Source: an uncultured Pseudomonadota bacterium (lineage in GTDB: Bacteria; Pseudomonadota; Gammaproteobacteria; Enterobacterales; Succinivibrionaceae). From it: a stretch of 32,816 nt of DNA. The position numbers and the translations under genes are program-made. The stretch covers positions 1-32,816 of the forward strand of contig ONIT01000018.1 of NCBI GenBank assembly GCA_900317945.1, read 5' to 3'. Of this stretch, positions 1 through 7,557 are shown in pieces. The stretch's first letter is position 1. Each line of letters starts with the position of its first letter. The notes under the pieces are model-generated. The model was not told where the DNA came from and did no database searches. It was given only the letters and a program-made list of their open reading frames with translations.

Positions 1-95
1 GGATTACTCCGACCACCTTGCGATTCGCTGACTCTTCCCTCCAGCGGGCGAGTTCGGGACTTTCACCCTATAGTCAATGCTCATGCCGAGCACAC
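1..95 (-). mobile_element. 5' end of a probable group II intron (class C-like), truncated by the window edge
   Basis: Read on the minus strand from 95, the sequence starts with GTGTG, the bacterial group II intron 5' consensus (GUGYG). A small CTC-GGCAT-GAG hairpin and a GGGTGAAAGTCCC segment follow, both typical of intron domain I. It lies directly after the cheR terminator hairpin and its short T tract, in the same orientation. This is the known target preference of group IIC introns. Bases 58-99 recur exactly, inverted, at 32775-32816, so the element is multicopy. Domains V/VI and the reverse transcriptase would lie outside the window. Identification rests on the 5' motif, the location and the repetition; I cannot see the catalytic core. 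Confidence 0.6.
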
Positions 96-99
96 CAAA
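58..99. repeat. 42-nt terminal inverted copy, left
   Basis: The reverse complement of these 42 bases is identical to 32775-32816 at the other end of the window. The match includes three T residues of the preceding terminator tract and a G before the GTGTG intron start. Because the window ends inside the repeat on both sides, the window limits are probably assembly breaks at a multicopy element. Confidence 0.9.
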
Positions 100-100
100 G

Positions 101-137
101 AAGGCCGCCGGAGCATTTCTGCAGCGGCGGCCTTTTG
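101..137 (-). terminator. Intrinsic terminator of the cheV-cheR unit
   Basis: A perfect 10-bp stem (101-110 with 125-134) encloses a 14-nt loop. On the minus strand it is followed by CTTTG, then the intron start. It begins five bases after the cheR stop codon. Confidence 0.75.
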
Positions 138-139
138 TC

Positions 140-1009
140 TCAGAGCCTCACCGGGAGCGAGGGCTTTGCCGTATCCCCGGATTTTCTCCGGTAGACAATG
201 CCGTGCGGCAGGTGGATCATCTCGAACTTGTCATAGACGTTCATCGACTCGGAGGAGCCCAGGAAGAGATAGCCTCCCGGAACAAGGACATCGGCGATCT
301 GGCGGATAATGCGCTCCTTCACCTCCTGGGAGAAGTAAATGAGCACGTTGCGGCAGAAGACCACCTCGAACTTCCCTAGCGAGGCGAAGCTCTCGAGGAG
401 GTTGATGTGGCGGAAGGACACCGCGCGCTTTACGGCGGGCACAACCTCCATGATGCCGGAATTCCCGCACTCCTTGAAGTACATCCGCCTCTTCTGAAGA
501 CTGAGGCCGCGCTCAATCGCGAGCCCGTCGTAACGCCCGGATCTCGCCTTCGCGAGGACGGTCTCGGAGAGATCGGTCGCCGTGATATGGACGCCGAGCG
601 GCCCGAGCCTTCCGAGGTTCTGCGCCTCAATCGAGGTGATGGCAATCGAGTAGGGCTCCTGTCCGGAGGAGCAGGCCGCTGACCAGATGCGGATAGGCTG
701 CAGGCGGCACTTGTCCTTGAGCTCCGGGAAAATGGTCTCCTTCAGGATCTCGAAGGGATAGCCGTCGCGGAACCAGAGCGTCTCATTGGTGGTCATGGCG
801 TCAAGGACCGCGGTGCGGACCCGGGGAGAGAACCCCTCGACGGCCTCCTTCACCAGCCGGTCTAGAGTGCCGACCCTGAACTCCTCAACGAGCGGCGTAA
901 GGCGGCTTATAACGAGGTACTTCTTGTTGGCGCCAAGCACTATGCCGCTGCGGCGCTCCAGGAACTCCCCGAGCTGGGTGTATGCCGCATCCGATATCTG
1001 AAGGTACAT
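140..1009 (-). CDS. cheR: Chemotaxis protein methyltransferase CheR
   Basis: 289 aa, the usual CheR length. CheR transfers a methyl group from S-adenosylmethionine to glutamates of chemoreceptors in the cytoplasm and sets receptor adaptation. Visible motifs are an N-terminal helical domain, TTNET at residues 73-77, the SAM-binding SAACSSGQEPYS around 110-121, ATDLS at 144-148, FCRNVLIYFS at 218-227 and LGSSES at 250-255. The ATG overlaps the cheV stop by one base (TGATG), so translation is probably coupled. In related polar-flagellar clusters cheV-cheR is followed by flgB onward. Here a terminator and an intron-like element follow instead. Confidence 0.95.
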   Translation of the reverse strand: MYLQISDAAYTQLGEFLERRSGIVLGANKKYLVISRLTPLVEEFRVGTLDRLVKEAVEGFSPRVRTAVLDAMTTNETLWFRDGYPFEILKETIFPELKDKCRLQPIRIWSAACSSGQEPYSIAITSIEAQNLGRLGPLGVHITATDLSETVLAKARSGRYDGLAIERGLSLQKRRMYFKECGNSGIMEVVPAVKRAVSFRHINLLESFASLGKFEVVFCRNVLIYFSQEVKERIIRQIADVLVPGGYLFLGSSESMNVYDKFEMIHLPHGIVYRRKSGDTAKPSLPVRL

Positions 1010-1980
1010 CAGCTTCCCCTTATGGCGGTCTGGACTGCCTTGGCCAGCTCGTCAGGATTGAACTTCGGTATGAAATTGTCCGCGCCGACCTTGCTCACCA
1101 TGGCCTGGTTGAACATGCCGGAGAGCGAGGTATGGAGGATTATGTAGATGCCGCGCATCGAGGGGTTCGCCCTGACCTTGGCGGTGAGGGTGTAGCCGTC
1201 CATCTCCGGCATCTCCACATCGGAGATGATGAGGGAGACCTTGTCCCTGAGCTGTGAGCCGTCGCTCACGAGCTCGCAGAGCTTGTCGTAAGCCTCCTGG
1301 CCGTTCTTCGTAAGGATGCAGGTGTAGCCGATGGCCTTCATCGAGCGCTCTACCTGCCTCCTTGCGACTGACGAGTCATCGGCGACCATGATCGGGAGCT
1401 CGGCGCGGTTGACCTCGGCCTTCTTCTCCTCGACCTGCTTCTTCTGCTGCTCGCTGATGATCTTCGCCTCCTCGACGATGCTGTCGCTCACCACCTCAGG
1501 CGAAGGCGAGATGACGTCAAGGATCTTCTCCACGTCGATAATCTCGACGAGCTCACCGTCAATCTTGGTAACCGCGGTCATGTAGTTCTGCTTGCCTACG
1601 CCCTTCGGCGGAGGAAGGATCGATGACCAGTTCATGTTGACGATGCGCTCGACGCTCGAGACCAGGAAGCCCTGAACGGAGCGGCTGTACTCGGCGATGA
1701 TGATGTATGAGCCGTCGGTATTCTCCGTCCTGCCGCAGCCCAGCGCGTCGGCGAGGTCAATCACGGAGATGTTCTGCTTTCTTATGGTCGCGAGTCCGCG
1801 CACCATCGGGTTGAGCTTCGGCATGACGGTAAGCTTCGGGCAGGCAACGACCTCGCGTACCTTGAAGACGTTTATGCCGTAGCGCTGTTTCTTGCCTGCA
1901 AGGCGGAAGAGCAGAAGCTCCATGCGGTTCTGGCCGACGACCTCGGTCAGCTGATCGACTGTATTGAATACATCACTCAT
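1009..1980 (-). CDS. cheV: Chemotaxis coupling/response-regulator protein CheV
   Basis: Fusion of an N-terminal CheW-like scaffold (about residues 20-165) and a C-terminal receiver domain (about 195-320). Counted from ATG 1980 (323 aa), the receiver shows the acidic pair D201/D202, phosphorylation site D254 in SDVEMPEMDG, T284 and K306. CheV couples receptors to CheA and is thought to aid adaptation when phosphorylated. A GTG at 1989 would add three residues. I prefer ATG 1980 because MSDVFNTVDQ matches the usual family start, but neither start has a clear ribosome-binding site. It is followed by cheR with a one-base overlap. A terminator after flgN implies cheV has its own promoter. Confidence 0.93.
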   Translation of the reverse strand: MSDVFNTVDQLTEVVGQNRMELLLFRLAGKKQRYGINVFKVREVVACPKLTVMPKLNPMVRGLATIRKQNISVIDLADALGCGRTENTDGSYIIIAEYSRSVQGFLVSSVERIVNMNWSSILPPPKGVGKQNYMTAVTKIDGELVEIIDVEKILDVISPSPEVVSDSIVEEAKIISEQQKKQVEEKKAEVNRAELPIMVADDSSVARRQVERSMKAIGYTCILTKNGQEAYDKLCELVSDGSQLRDKVSLIISDVEMPEMDGYTLTAKVRANPSMRGIYIILHTSLSGMFNQAMVSKVGADNFIPKFNPDELAKAVQTAIRGS

Positions 1981-2009
1981 AGGAGACACCCGATTCTGTT
2001 ATTCAGGCA

Positions 2010-2015
2010 ATTATA
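2010..2015 (-). promoter_or_regulatory. Candidate -10 box upstream of cheV
   Basis: TATAAT on the minus strand, about 30 bases before the cheV start. No good -35 hexamer is seen at 16-18 bases, and I found no sigma54 or sigma28 pattern in this 109-base gap. It is weak evidence for a promoter, supported by the flgN terminator just upstream. Confidence 0.3.
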
Positions 2016-2077
2016 ACCGATGGAGCACGCATGACCATAGAAACTTCAGGGAGCCTCTCTGAAATTAAGGCACAGCT

Positions 2078-2101
2078 AACAAAATGAGCAGAAAGTGCTC
2101 A
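2078..2101 (-). terminator. Small terminator overlapping the flgN stop
   Basis: TGAGCA-CTTTC-TGCTCA on the minus strand (2085-2101) followed by TTTTGTT. The stem is only 6 bp and its first three bases are the flgN TGA stop codon. It separates flgMN from cheVR. Confidence 0.5.
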
Positions 2102-2548
2102 GCACGAGATGTCAAACCTCGTGGCCCCGCCAGAGTGCGAGAGCCCCGACTTGTCATAGGTCATGCTGGACCTGTCGCGGAGCTTGCTGAGCATCGAGGA
2201 GAGCCGGCGGTTGGAGGCGAGCTGCATCTCAATGAGCCTGCCGTTCACCGCGTTCTGGTTCTGGCACTCCTCGAGGAGCTGGCTTATCTTCCTCCGCTCC
2301 TCCTGCAGATCTCCCTTGAGCCTCGCGACCTCGGGATGCGAGCCCATCGCCTGATCGATCTGCCTGATCTGGTTGAGGACATCGACCTTCTGCCTCGAGA
2401 TGGCGGGAAGGCTCTCCGCCTTCCTGTTCTTGAGGAGCTCAAGCTCATCCTTCAGGAGCTTCAGCATCAGCCTCAAAAGCTCCTGCTGCCTCGCCACAAG
2501 ATCCTCAAGCCTCAGCTGCCCCTGGGCCGGCCTGTTCTGCTCTGTCAT
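2099..2548 (-). CDS. flgN: Flagellar export chaperone FlgN
   Basis: 149 aa, mostly charged alpha helix with coiled-coil character, as in the family. FlgN holds the hook-filament junction proteins FlgK and FlgL before export and pilots them to the export gate. The C-terminal SMTYDKSGLSHSG resembles the conserved FlgN tail. An AGGA ribosome-binding site lies about 8 bases before the ATG. It follows flgM by 34 bases on the same strand, matching the flgM-flgN pair of many gammaproteobacteria. Sequence conservation of FlgN is low, so the call leans on both the tail motif and the position. Confidence 0.85.
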   Translation of the reverse strand: MTEQNRPAQGQLRLEDLVARQQELLRLMLKLLKDELELLKNRKAESLPAISRQKVDVLNQIRQIDQAMGSHPEVARLKGDLQEERRKISQLLEECQNQNAVNGRLIEMQLASNRRLSSMLSKLRDRSSMTYDKSGLSHSGGATRFDISC

Positions 2549-2582
2549 TTTTCCGTCCTGGAGATCATGAATAGGTCAGGCG

Positions 2583-2933
2583 TCAGGCAAAGAGCCCGGC
2601 AAGATCCTTCTCGAAGTCAAGCATCGAGCCTGCCACCCTGTAGCCGTCGACCTTGTAGCTCCCGTCATTGACCGCGCTCTTGAGCTCGGCGACCCTGGAC
2701 TCGTCCACCTCAGGCTCGTCCCGGAGCTTCTCGGCAAGCTTTCTGAGCTTCTTGGCGCTGTCGGTCAGCACGACGGAGTCTGAGGCCGCCGCGGAAAGCG
2801 ATGCCGCGGCAGCCTGGGCCGATGCTCCCTGCCCGACGCTTGCCGCCTTGCCAGTCTCCCTGCCCTGGACCTGCCTTGTGCCGTTCTTTACCGCATTGTT
2901 GACTGATCTTGCGAGAATGTCGCTTACCGGCAT
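2583..2933 (-). CDS. flgM: Anti-sigma28 factor FlgM
   Basis: 116 aa. FlgM binds FliA (sigma28) and is secreted through the finished hook-basal body, which releases sigma28 for late flagellar genes. The N-terminus is Ala/Ser-rich and probably disordered. The C-terminal half carries the sigma28-binding helices, with VDESRVAELKSAVNDGSYKVD and the final RVAGSMLDFE typical of the family. A GGGAGG site lies only four bases before the ATG. A CCGGAG-GCTTTT-CTCCGG hairpin sits immediately upstream of that site. A FliA-type promoter candidate lies about 85 bases upstream, giving the usual feedback on flgMN. Confidence 0.93.
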   Translation of the reverse strand: MPVSDILARSVNNAVKNGTRQVQGRETGKAASVGQGASAQAAAASLSAAASDSVVLTDSAKKLRKLAEKLRDEPEVDESRVAELKSAVNDGSYKVDGYRVAGSMLDFEKDLAGLFA

Positions 2934-2944
2934 ATGCCCTCCCG

Positions 2945-2962
2945 CCGGAGAAAAGCCTCCGG
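2945..2962 (-). other. Hairpin just upstream of the flgM ribosome-binding site
   Basis: A perfect 6-bp stem (CCGGAG/CTCCGG) with a 6-nt loop, ending two bases before the GGGAGG of flgM on the minus strand. No T tract follows, so it is not a terminator. It might affect flgM translation or protect the transcript; this is inference. Confidence 0.4.
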
Positions 2963-3018
2963 AAAATCTCCAAATCCGCGCCCTGAAAGCATGGGGAACG
3001 CGGCCTCTTTCTGTTCAT

Positions 3019-3045
3019 CTATCGGCACGTTCAGAAAATCCTGAA
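3019..3045 (-). promoter_or_regulatory. Candidate FliA (sigma28) promoter for flgM-flgN
   Basis: On the minus strand GCCGATAG (3026-3019) matches the sigma28 -10 element GCCGATAA at 7 of 8 positions. Eleven bases upstream is TTCAGGAT (3045-3038), a poor -35 match (4 of 8 to TAAAGTTT). The position in the flgA-flgM gap fits the known class-3 promoter of flgMN. Confidence 0.5.
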
Positions 3046-3074
3046 GGAGATTTTTCTGTTACGGACCGCACATT

Positions 3075-4067
3075 TCAGCGCGAACCTGTCCTCACGCGCC
3101 CCGGGGCAAGGACCCTGCCCGAAACAGTCTTCCCTGACTTCCCGTTCCTCACCCTCACCTCGCTCCCGACTGAGCCGTCCTCGAGAGCCGTGCCGGCCGT
3201 CGAGATGGTAAGGACCGCATTGCCCGCCTCAAGGGTTACCTCGTCGTTGCGGCAGACCGCGCAGTAGGAGCCAGAGGGAACCGGATCGCCCGCGCTGAAG
3301 CGCCTCTTGGCGCGGCTCCCGCTTATCGCTGCGATGCTGTCAAAGGCTCCGCCCTTGATTTTCGTGATGTCGGTGAGGCTCTCCCGGAGATTGCCCTCAC
3401 TCAGGACCTCGTCGCGCTCGATGTCAGCTGAGGCAACTACCGCACGCTTGAACTTCGTGATCCGGATCTGCACGGGAAGGCGCCAGGACTTTCCGGGAAG
3501 CGTGCAGCGGACCCTCACCGTATTGGTACGGGGCGCGCGCTCCGCGTCCTTGGAGAGCTCCATCTGGAGGCTCTCGCCGCAGTCGCTCTTTATCCTTCTC
3601 CCGTCAAGCCTCGGGACGGTAATCTCGAGGGAGTCGTAGGAGGCGCGGTCCGGAAGCTGCTCGTACTCGCCCTCCGCGTACTCGATGACAGCGTCGCGGA
3701 GCGAGTCCGCGAGCTCATCCTCGCTGAGATCTGAGCCAGAGGCGGCGTCTTCCTCTGCCCTGTCCTTCCCTGAATCCTTCGCTCTTGAAGAAGGCGCAGG
3801 CTGAGCCCCATTGCTTCCTGATGCCGGGGCCGGCGCTGCTGCCCTCTCTGGCGCCGGAGCAGGATCCTCGGCCTCAGCGGCAGAATCTCCCCCGCGGGCA
3901 GCGCCATTGCTCTGAGCTGTCCCTGCAGCACTCTCCGCTGCTGCCGACTCCCTTTCGGCCGTGTCCTCCATCGCCCCGCTCACGGACGATGCGGAAAAGC
4001 CCATCGCGGCAGACGGGAGAAGGAGCACCGCAGCGACAGCGGGCAGCAGGAAACGGTTTGCAGGCAC
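3075..4067 (-). CDS. flgA: Flagellar P-ring assembly chaperone FlgA with an extra low-complexity region
   Basis: FlgA is a periplasmic chaperone for P-ring (FlgI) assembly. A signal peptide (LLPAVAAVLLLPSAAMG) leads into about 90 residues rich in Ala, Ser, Glu, Pro and Gly. The conserved FlgA body follows, with a SAF domain containing ADIERDEVLSEGNL and a C-terminal beta domain with TAGTALEDGSVGSEVRVRN. At 330 aa it is about 100 residues longer than typical FlgA, all from the low-complexity linker. I place the start at GTG 4067 because GGAGG sits 8 bases before it. The TTG at 4073 would be only two bases from that site. Confidence 0.9.
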   Translation of the reverse strand: MPANRFLLPAVAAVLLLPSAAMGFSASSVSGAMEDTAERESAAAESAAGTAQSNGAARGGDSAAEAEDPAPAPERAAAPAPASGSNGAQPAPSSRAKDSGKDRAEEDAASGSDLSEDELADSLRDAVIEYAEGEYEQLPDRASYDSLEITVPRLDGRRIKSDCGESLQMELSKDAERAPRTNTVRVRCTLPGKSWRLPVQIRITKFKRAVVASADIERDEVLSEGNLRESLTDITKIKGGAFDSIAAISGSRAKRRFSAGDPVPSGSYCAVCRNDEVTLEAGNAVLTISTAGTALEDGSVGSEVRVRNGKSGKTVSGRVLAPGRVRTGSR

Positions 4068-4092
4068 AGTCAAATCCTCCGGTAGAAACTGC

Positions 4093-4118
4093 GGGCCATA
4101 AGGCCCTGCTGAATTATA
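4093..4118 (-). promoter_or_regulatory. Candidate -10 box and hairpin in the flgA leader
   Basis: On the minus strand a TATAAT (4118-4113) lies between djlA and flgA, followed by a GGGCC-TTAT-GGCCC hairpin (4106-4093) just before the flgA ribosome-binding site. No convincing -35 or sigma54 element is present. It may mark a separate flgA transcript. Confidence 0.3.
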
Positions 4119-4152
4119 CCTGCTCCAGAGGGAGAGTTCCCTGCCCTCTGTC

Positions 4153-5001
4153 CTATTTCAGGTAATTCCTGACGATCTCCCAGGCCTCTGCGACCAGGCG
4201 GAACCTCTCGGTGAAAAGCCGGATCTGCTCTTCGCTCAGCCCTTTGTTCCTGAGCGCATCCGGATGGTAGCGGCGCGCGAGCCTCAGGTAGGAGCGCCTC
4301 GCGGCTTTGAGATCCGCGTCCGGAGTTATGCCGAGTATAAGGAAAGCCTCGTCATAGGTGAGGGGCGATCTGAACCTTCTCCAGAACTCATCGGTGCCGC
4401 CGTTCCCCTCAGAGGAGCCGTCATCTGTCTCCTCCTCGGCAGGAGTTCCCTCACGCGTGTCAAAAAGCGCCGCGAACTCCGGGATGCCGGAGCCCAGGGC
4501 TGCCTCCCGCGCGCTGATGCCCAGGGCTCCCGCGACGTCAGCGAACCGTCTCTGCCAGCCCTCTCCCTTTTCAGACACCATGAGGGCTGACGCGATGGCA
4601 TGGAGGAACACTCCGCGGCGGCTTCCCCTGACTGTTCCCGCGTCAAGTGAGAGCTCCCTCCCGGGGAGTGCGCCTTCTGCGTAAAGCGCCATAAGCGCAC
4701 GGCAGAGCGATCCGTCATTCTCTATGGCCCGCACGGCCGGGATCCTCTCCCTTTTCCCGCTGCCGCCTGATGACTCGGCCGCGGCGATTATCCCAAGCAC
4801 CTGCCTGAGGAGCCTCTCGCGGGGGACATTCTCCTTTCCCTCGAGGACATGCCCGAGCGCGGAGAACACGGCGCAGGCAAAGCCGGCCTCCTCAGCCATG
4901 ATTTTCCCGGACCTGTCAGCTGAGGAGAGGGTCCTGAGGATAAACCTCAGGAGCAGGAAGACAGCGATGGGAATAATGACGAAGCGGATCAGGAATGCCA
5001 T
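4153..5001 (-). CDS. djlA: DjlA-type membrane-anchored J-domain co-chaperone
   Basis: 282 aa. The protein has one N-terminal transmembrane segment (about residues 4-22), a TerB-like helical domain (about 35-170), an acidic Gly/Ser linker (about 185-205) and a C-terminal J domain (about 213-282). The J domain has the HPD tripeptide at 246-248 and the long insert plus ERFRLVAEAWEIV helix seen in DjlA. It would stimulate the ATPase of DnaK at the inner-membrane face and is linked to envelope stress in enterics. Its neighbours do not define its job. The glycosyltransferase upstream and flgA downstream are on the same strand with short gaps. Confidence 0.85.
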   Translation of the reverse strand: MAFLIRFVIIPIAVFLLLRFILRTLSSADRSGKIMAEEAGFACAVFSALGHVLEGKENVPRERLLRQVLGIIAAAESSGGSGKRERIPAVRAIENDGSLCRALMALYAEGALPGRELSLDAGTVRGSRRGVFLHAIASALMVSEKGEGWQRRFADVAGALGISAREAALGSGIPEFAALFDTREGTPAEEETDDGSSEGNGGTDEFWRRFRSPLTYDEAFLILGITPDADLKAARRSYLRLARRYHPDALRNKGLSEEQIRLFTERFRLVAEAWEIVRNYLK

Positions 5002-5056
5002 ATTGAATTCCCTGCAGCCCCGGCAGAATGCACGGCTGCTGCTTTTTCATGGCATC

Positions 5057-6214
5057 TCATTCCGAGAGCTCCAGGAAGCGGCCTGCGGTATTGTCCGCGG
5101 AGAAATCGGCAAGCACCGAGGTGTCCGGAGTCTCTCCGCTCTCAAGAACCTCGGAGATCCTTTTCGCGAGTGCATACTCGTCAGGCTCAGTGACAGAATG
5201 CTGCAGCGGGCCCCTGAGGATCGTGCAGATCCCTCCGGTGGCCCTGGTTACGGCCAGGGGCTTCCCGAGGACCAGGGCCTCAGCTATGACCATGCCGAAG
5301 GCCTCATGCCTTGAGGTGTGCACGAGCATGGCGGCCCTTCTTATATAGGGATAGGGATTGGCCTGGTTCCCGACAAAGAAGCAGCGGCTCCTCACGCCTA
5401 GGCTCTCCGCAAGGCTCTCGAGCTCCGCCCTGCTGCTCCCGTCACCGACGAGCACCAGCCTGACGCTCTCCGGAAGGTGCGTGAGGGCCCGGATGGAGAG
5501 CTGCTGGTTCTTGATTGGGCTCAGCCTGCCGACTGTCACGAGGTAGCCGGGCTCCGGGAGATCGGGAAGATCCTCAAGGGATCTCTCCTTTACGTAGTCA
5601 GGGCTGATGAAGTTGAGTATGGTCTCAATCCTTGCTGGCCTGACGCCTGTCTTCGAAAGAGCGCTCCTGAGCGTCTCGGTCTCTCCCCCGGAGACGCAGA
5701 CGATGTTCTTTCCGCCGAAGATGAGCCCCGCGAAGCGCCTCGTGAAACGGTTCCTGCTGAAGTCGGGCACCGCCCCCTCGACGACATTCCAGAGATTTTT
5801 GTGCCTGAGGCCCCAGAGCGGCTCTATCGCGCCCTCGCCGCGGATGAGGATCAGATCAAAGCTGCCCTTCTCCTTTTCAAGGCGCCCGATGAATTTCTCC
5901 GTGAGGCTGCTTATGAAGCACCCGGGGACAAAGGTGTTTCCTACCTTTCCGAGGAGCAGCGTGGAAAAAGGCGCTAAAAGGAGCCTCGCGAGGCCGGAGA
6001 GAGGGCTGAGCTTTGACGCCCGGTCAAAATCCCGGCAGTACACCTCGCATCCCTCAGGAAGCTTTACCGCAAGCCTTCCTGAGTGCTCCTTCTTCTGCAC
6101 GAGCACCGTTACGCTGCAGCCCTTCCTCAGGAACTCTCCCGCGAGGAGGGCAGTCTGGGTCTGTATGCCGCCGATATTGAGGCGCCTGAGGATGATCAAT
6201 ACCCGCTTTGCCAT
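5057..6214 (-). CDS. Family-4 glycosyltransferase
   Basis: 385 aa from ATG 6214. The N-terminus MAKRVLIILRRLNIGG is the usual Rossmann start with a GG donor-side loop. The C-terminal half has the GT4 nucleotide-sugar fold: VGRLSPIKNQ, LVGDGSSRAELE, and EAFGMVIAE, the E-x7-E motif. It would transfer a sugar from a nucleotide donor, most likely in surface polysaccharide or protein glycosylation; the acceptor cannot be told. The frame stays open upstream to 6481, but that stretch is not GT-like and overlaps metN regulation. A TTGCCT/TAGAAT promoter at 6285-6312 would start transcription after it. No good ribosome-binding site precedes 6214. There is no adjacent polysaccharide cluster. Confidence 0.8.
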   Translation of the reverse strand: MAKRVLIILRRLNIGGIQTQTALLAGEFLRKGCSVTVLVQKKEHSGRLAVKLPEGCEVYCRDFDRASKLSPLSGLARLLLAPFSTLLLGKVGNTFVPGCFISSLTEKFIGRLEKEKGSFDLILIRGEGAIEPLWGLRHKNLWNVVEGAVPDFSRNRFTRRFAGLIFGGKNIVCVSGGETETLRSALSKTGVRPARIETILNFISPDYVKERSLEDLPDLPEPGYLVTVGRLSPIKNQQLSIRALTHLPESVRLVLVGDGSSRAELESLAESLGVRSRCFFVGNQANPYPYIRRAAMLVHTSRHEAFGMVIAEALVLGKPLAVTRATGGICTILRGPLQHSVTEPDEYALAKRISEVLESGETPDTSVLADFSADNTAGRFLELSE

Positions 6215-6284
6215 AATGATGGGAGGAGCTGCTCCTGTCTTAAAACGCATGGCGGATATTTTAATCAAAAAGAGAGCGGAGCGC

Positions 6285-6312
6285 ATTCTAAATCTCAGCG
6301 GCAGCAAGGCAA
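6285..6312 (-). promoter_or_regulatory. Candidate sigma70 promoter of the glycosyltransferase gene
   Basis: On the minus strand TTGCCT (6312-6307), a 16-base spacer and TAGAAT (6290-6285). The predicted start near 6278 is about 65 bases before the chosen ATG. A palindrome AGGAGCTGCTCCT (6224-6236) lies in the leader. Confidence 0.4.
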
Positions 6313-6389
6313 ATGCCCCATGTTCCCACGGGAATAATCTCCCCAGGATGCAAAAAGCAATATACTCATGGGGGGAATCTGTCATGGTG

Positions 6390-6418
6390 TTGACATGCGG
6401 CTCTGATGCCGTTATGAT
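6390..6418 (+). promoter_or_regulatory. Sigma70 promoter of metNIQ
   Basis: TTGACA (6390-6395), a 17-base spacer and TATGAT (6413-6418): a consensus -35 and a one-mismatch -10 at ideal spacing. The leader to metN is about 55 bases. I saw no MetJ box series (AGACGTCT repeats) or SAM riboswitch in it. Confidence 0.75.
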
Positions 6419-6440
6419 ACTCAGTATTACATAGTTATTT

Positions 6441-6458
6441 AGTATGAATAGTATGAAT
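6441..6458 (+). repeat. Tandem 9-bp repeat in the metN leader
   Basis: AGTATGAAT occurs twice head to tail, just downstream of the expected transcription start. It could be an operator for an unknown methionine regulator, or chance in an AT-rich leader. Confidence 0.35.
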
Positions 6459-6480
6459 TTAACGCTTTTCCGGAGAGTCA

Positions 6481-7557
6481 ATGGCTGAAAACGAAGTTTT
6501 GCGGCATGATGCCGGAAATGAGAAGTATATGGTCGAGCTCCGCGACGTCTCGAAAATATACCATACCGCGAAGGGACGGGAGATCAGGGCAGTTGACGGC
6601 GTGACGCTCCTGGTGCCAAAAGGAAAGATTTTCGGCGTCATCGGCTCCTCGGGAGCCGGCAAGAGCACGCTTATAAGGCTCATCAACGTCCTGGAGAGGC
6701 CGACCTCGGGAGAGGTGATAATAGACGGGGACAACCTCCTCAGCCTCCCGGAGAGGGAGCTCTCGAGGAAAAGGCGCTCCATCGGCATGATTTTCCAGCA
6801 GTTCAACCTCCTGGAGTCAAGGACCGTCTTCGGCAACGTGGCTCTCCCGATGGAGCTTGCCGGCGTGCCGAAGGAGGAGCGGGTAAAGCGCGCCGCAAGG
6901 CTCATCTCAAGGGTTGGCCTTTCCGACAGGATCAGGCAGTATCCGGAGAGCCTCTCCGGCGGTCAGAAGCAGAGGGTCGCCATCGCGCGCGCCCTTGCCC
7001 TCTCCCCCAAGGTGCTCCTGAGCGACGAGGCTACGAGCGCCCTCGATCCGGCGAACACCGAGGCAATCCTTGAGCTTCTCCGGAACATCAACCGCGAGAC
7101 CGGCATCACCATCATCCTCATCACCCATGAGATGGACGTGGTGAAGAGCATCTGCGACGAGGTTGCCATCATCTCTGGCGGAAAGCTCGTGGAGCAGGGC
7201 CCGGTGCGCGAGATCTTCTCGCGCCCGAAGACCGAGGTCGCGAAGGAGTTCATCAGGACAACCGTCACGACGAAGCTCCCCTCTGACATTGAGGAGAGGC
7301 TCAGGAAGGAGGCTGAAGGCGCGGAGAAGGCCTACCTCAGGATCTTCTTCACCGCCGACTCGGAGGAGTCGCCGCTCCTCCCCGCGGCCTCGAAGGAGTT
7401 CGGTGAGGTCTTTGACATCATCTCCTCTGGCATCGAGACCTCAGGCGGGGTGAAGTTCGGCTCGGAAATCATCTCCTGCCCTGCCGCAGTTTCGGCAGAG
7501 GCAAGGGGATTCCTCTCCGCAAAGCATGTTTCATCGGAGGTGCTCGGCTATGTTTAG
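6481..7557 (+). CDS. metN: Methionine ABC transporter ATPase MetN
   Basis: 358 aa. MetN is the cytoplasmic ATPase that powers uptake of L/D-methionine through MetI. It has Walker A GSSGAGKS at 55-62, the Q loop in MIFQQFNLL, signature LSGGQKQR at 158-165, Walker B LLSDEATSALD at 179-189 and the switch histidine in ITHEMD. A C-terminal NIL/ACT-type domain (about 285-355), which senses intracellular methionine in the family, is present. A CGGAG site lies five bases before the ATG. It forms an operon with metI (8-base overlap) and metQ. Confidence 0.95.
   Translation: MAENEVLRHDAGNEKYMVELRDVSKIYHTAKGREIRAVDGVTLLVPKGKIFGVIGSSGAGKSTLIRLINVLERPTSGEVIIDGDNLLSLPERELSRKRRSIGMIFQQFNLLESRTVFGNVALPMELAGVPKEERVKRAARLISRVGLSDRIRQYPESLSGGQKQRVAIARALALSPKVLLSDEATSALDPANTEAILELLRNINRETGITIILITHEMDVVKSICDEVAIISGGKLVEQGPVREIFSRPKTEVAKEFIRTTVTTKLPSDIEERLRKEAEGAEKAYLRIFFTADSEESPLLPAASKEFGEVFDIISSGIETSGGVKFGSEIISCPAAVSAEARGFLSAKHVSSEVLGYV

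Noticed and set aside
2668..3267. 199-aa plus-strand frame across flgM/flgA
   Set aside because: Shadow of flgM and flgA; Ser/Leu-rich antisense composition typical of GC-rich genes.
4074..4152. Sigma54 promoter upstream of flgA
   Set aside because: GG and GC pairs occur but never at the required spacing on the minus strand.
6419..6480. MetJ boxes or SAM riboswitch before metN
   Set aside because: No AGACGTCT-like repeats and the leader is too short for a SAM riboswitch.
6215..6481. N-terminal extension of the glycosyltransferase frame to 6481
   Set aside because: The added 89 residues do not resemble any GT4 start, overlap the metN control region, and lie upstream of the likely transcription start.
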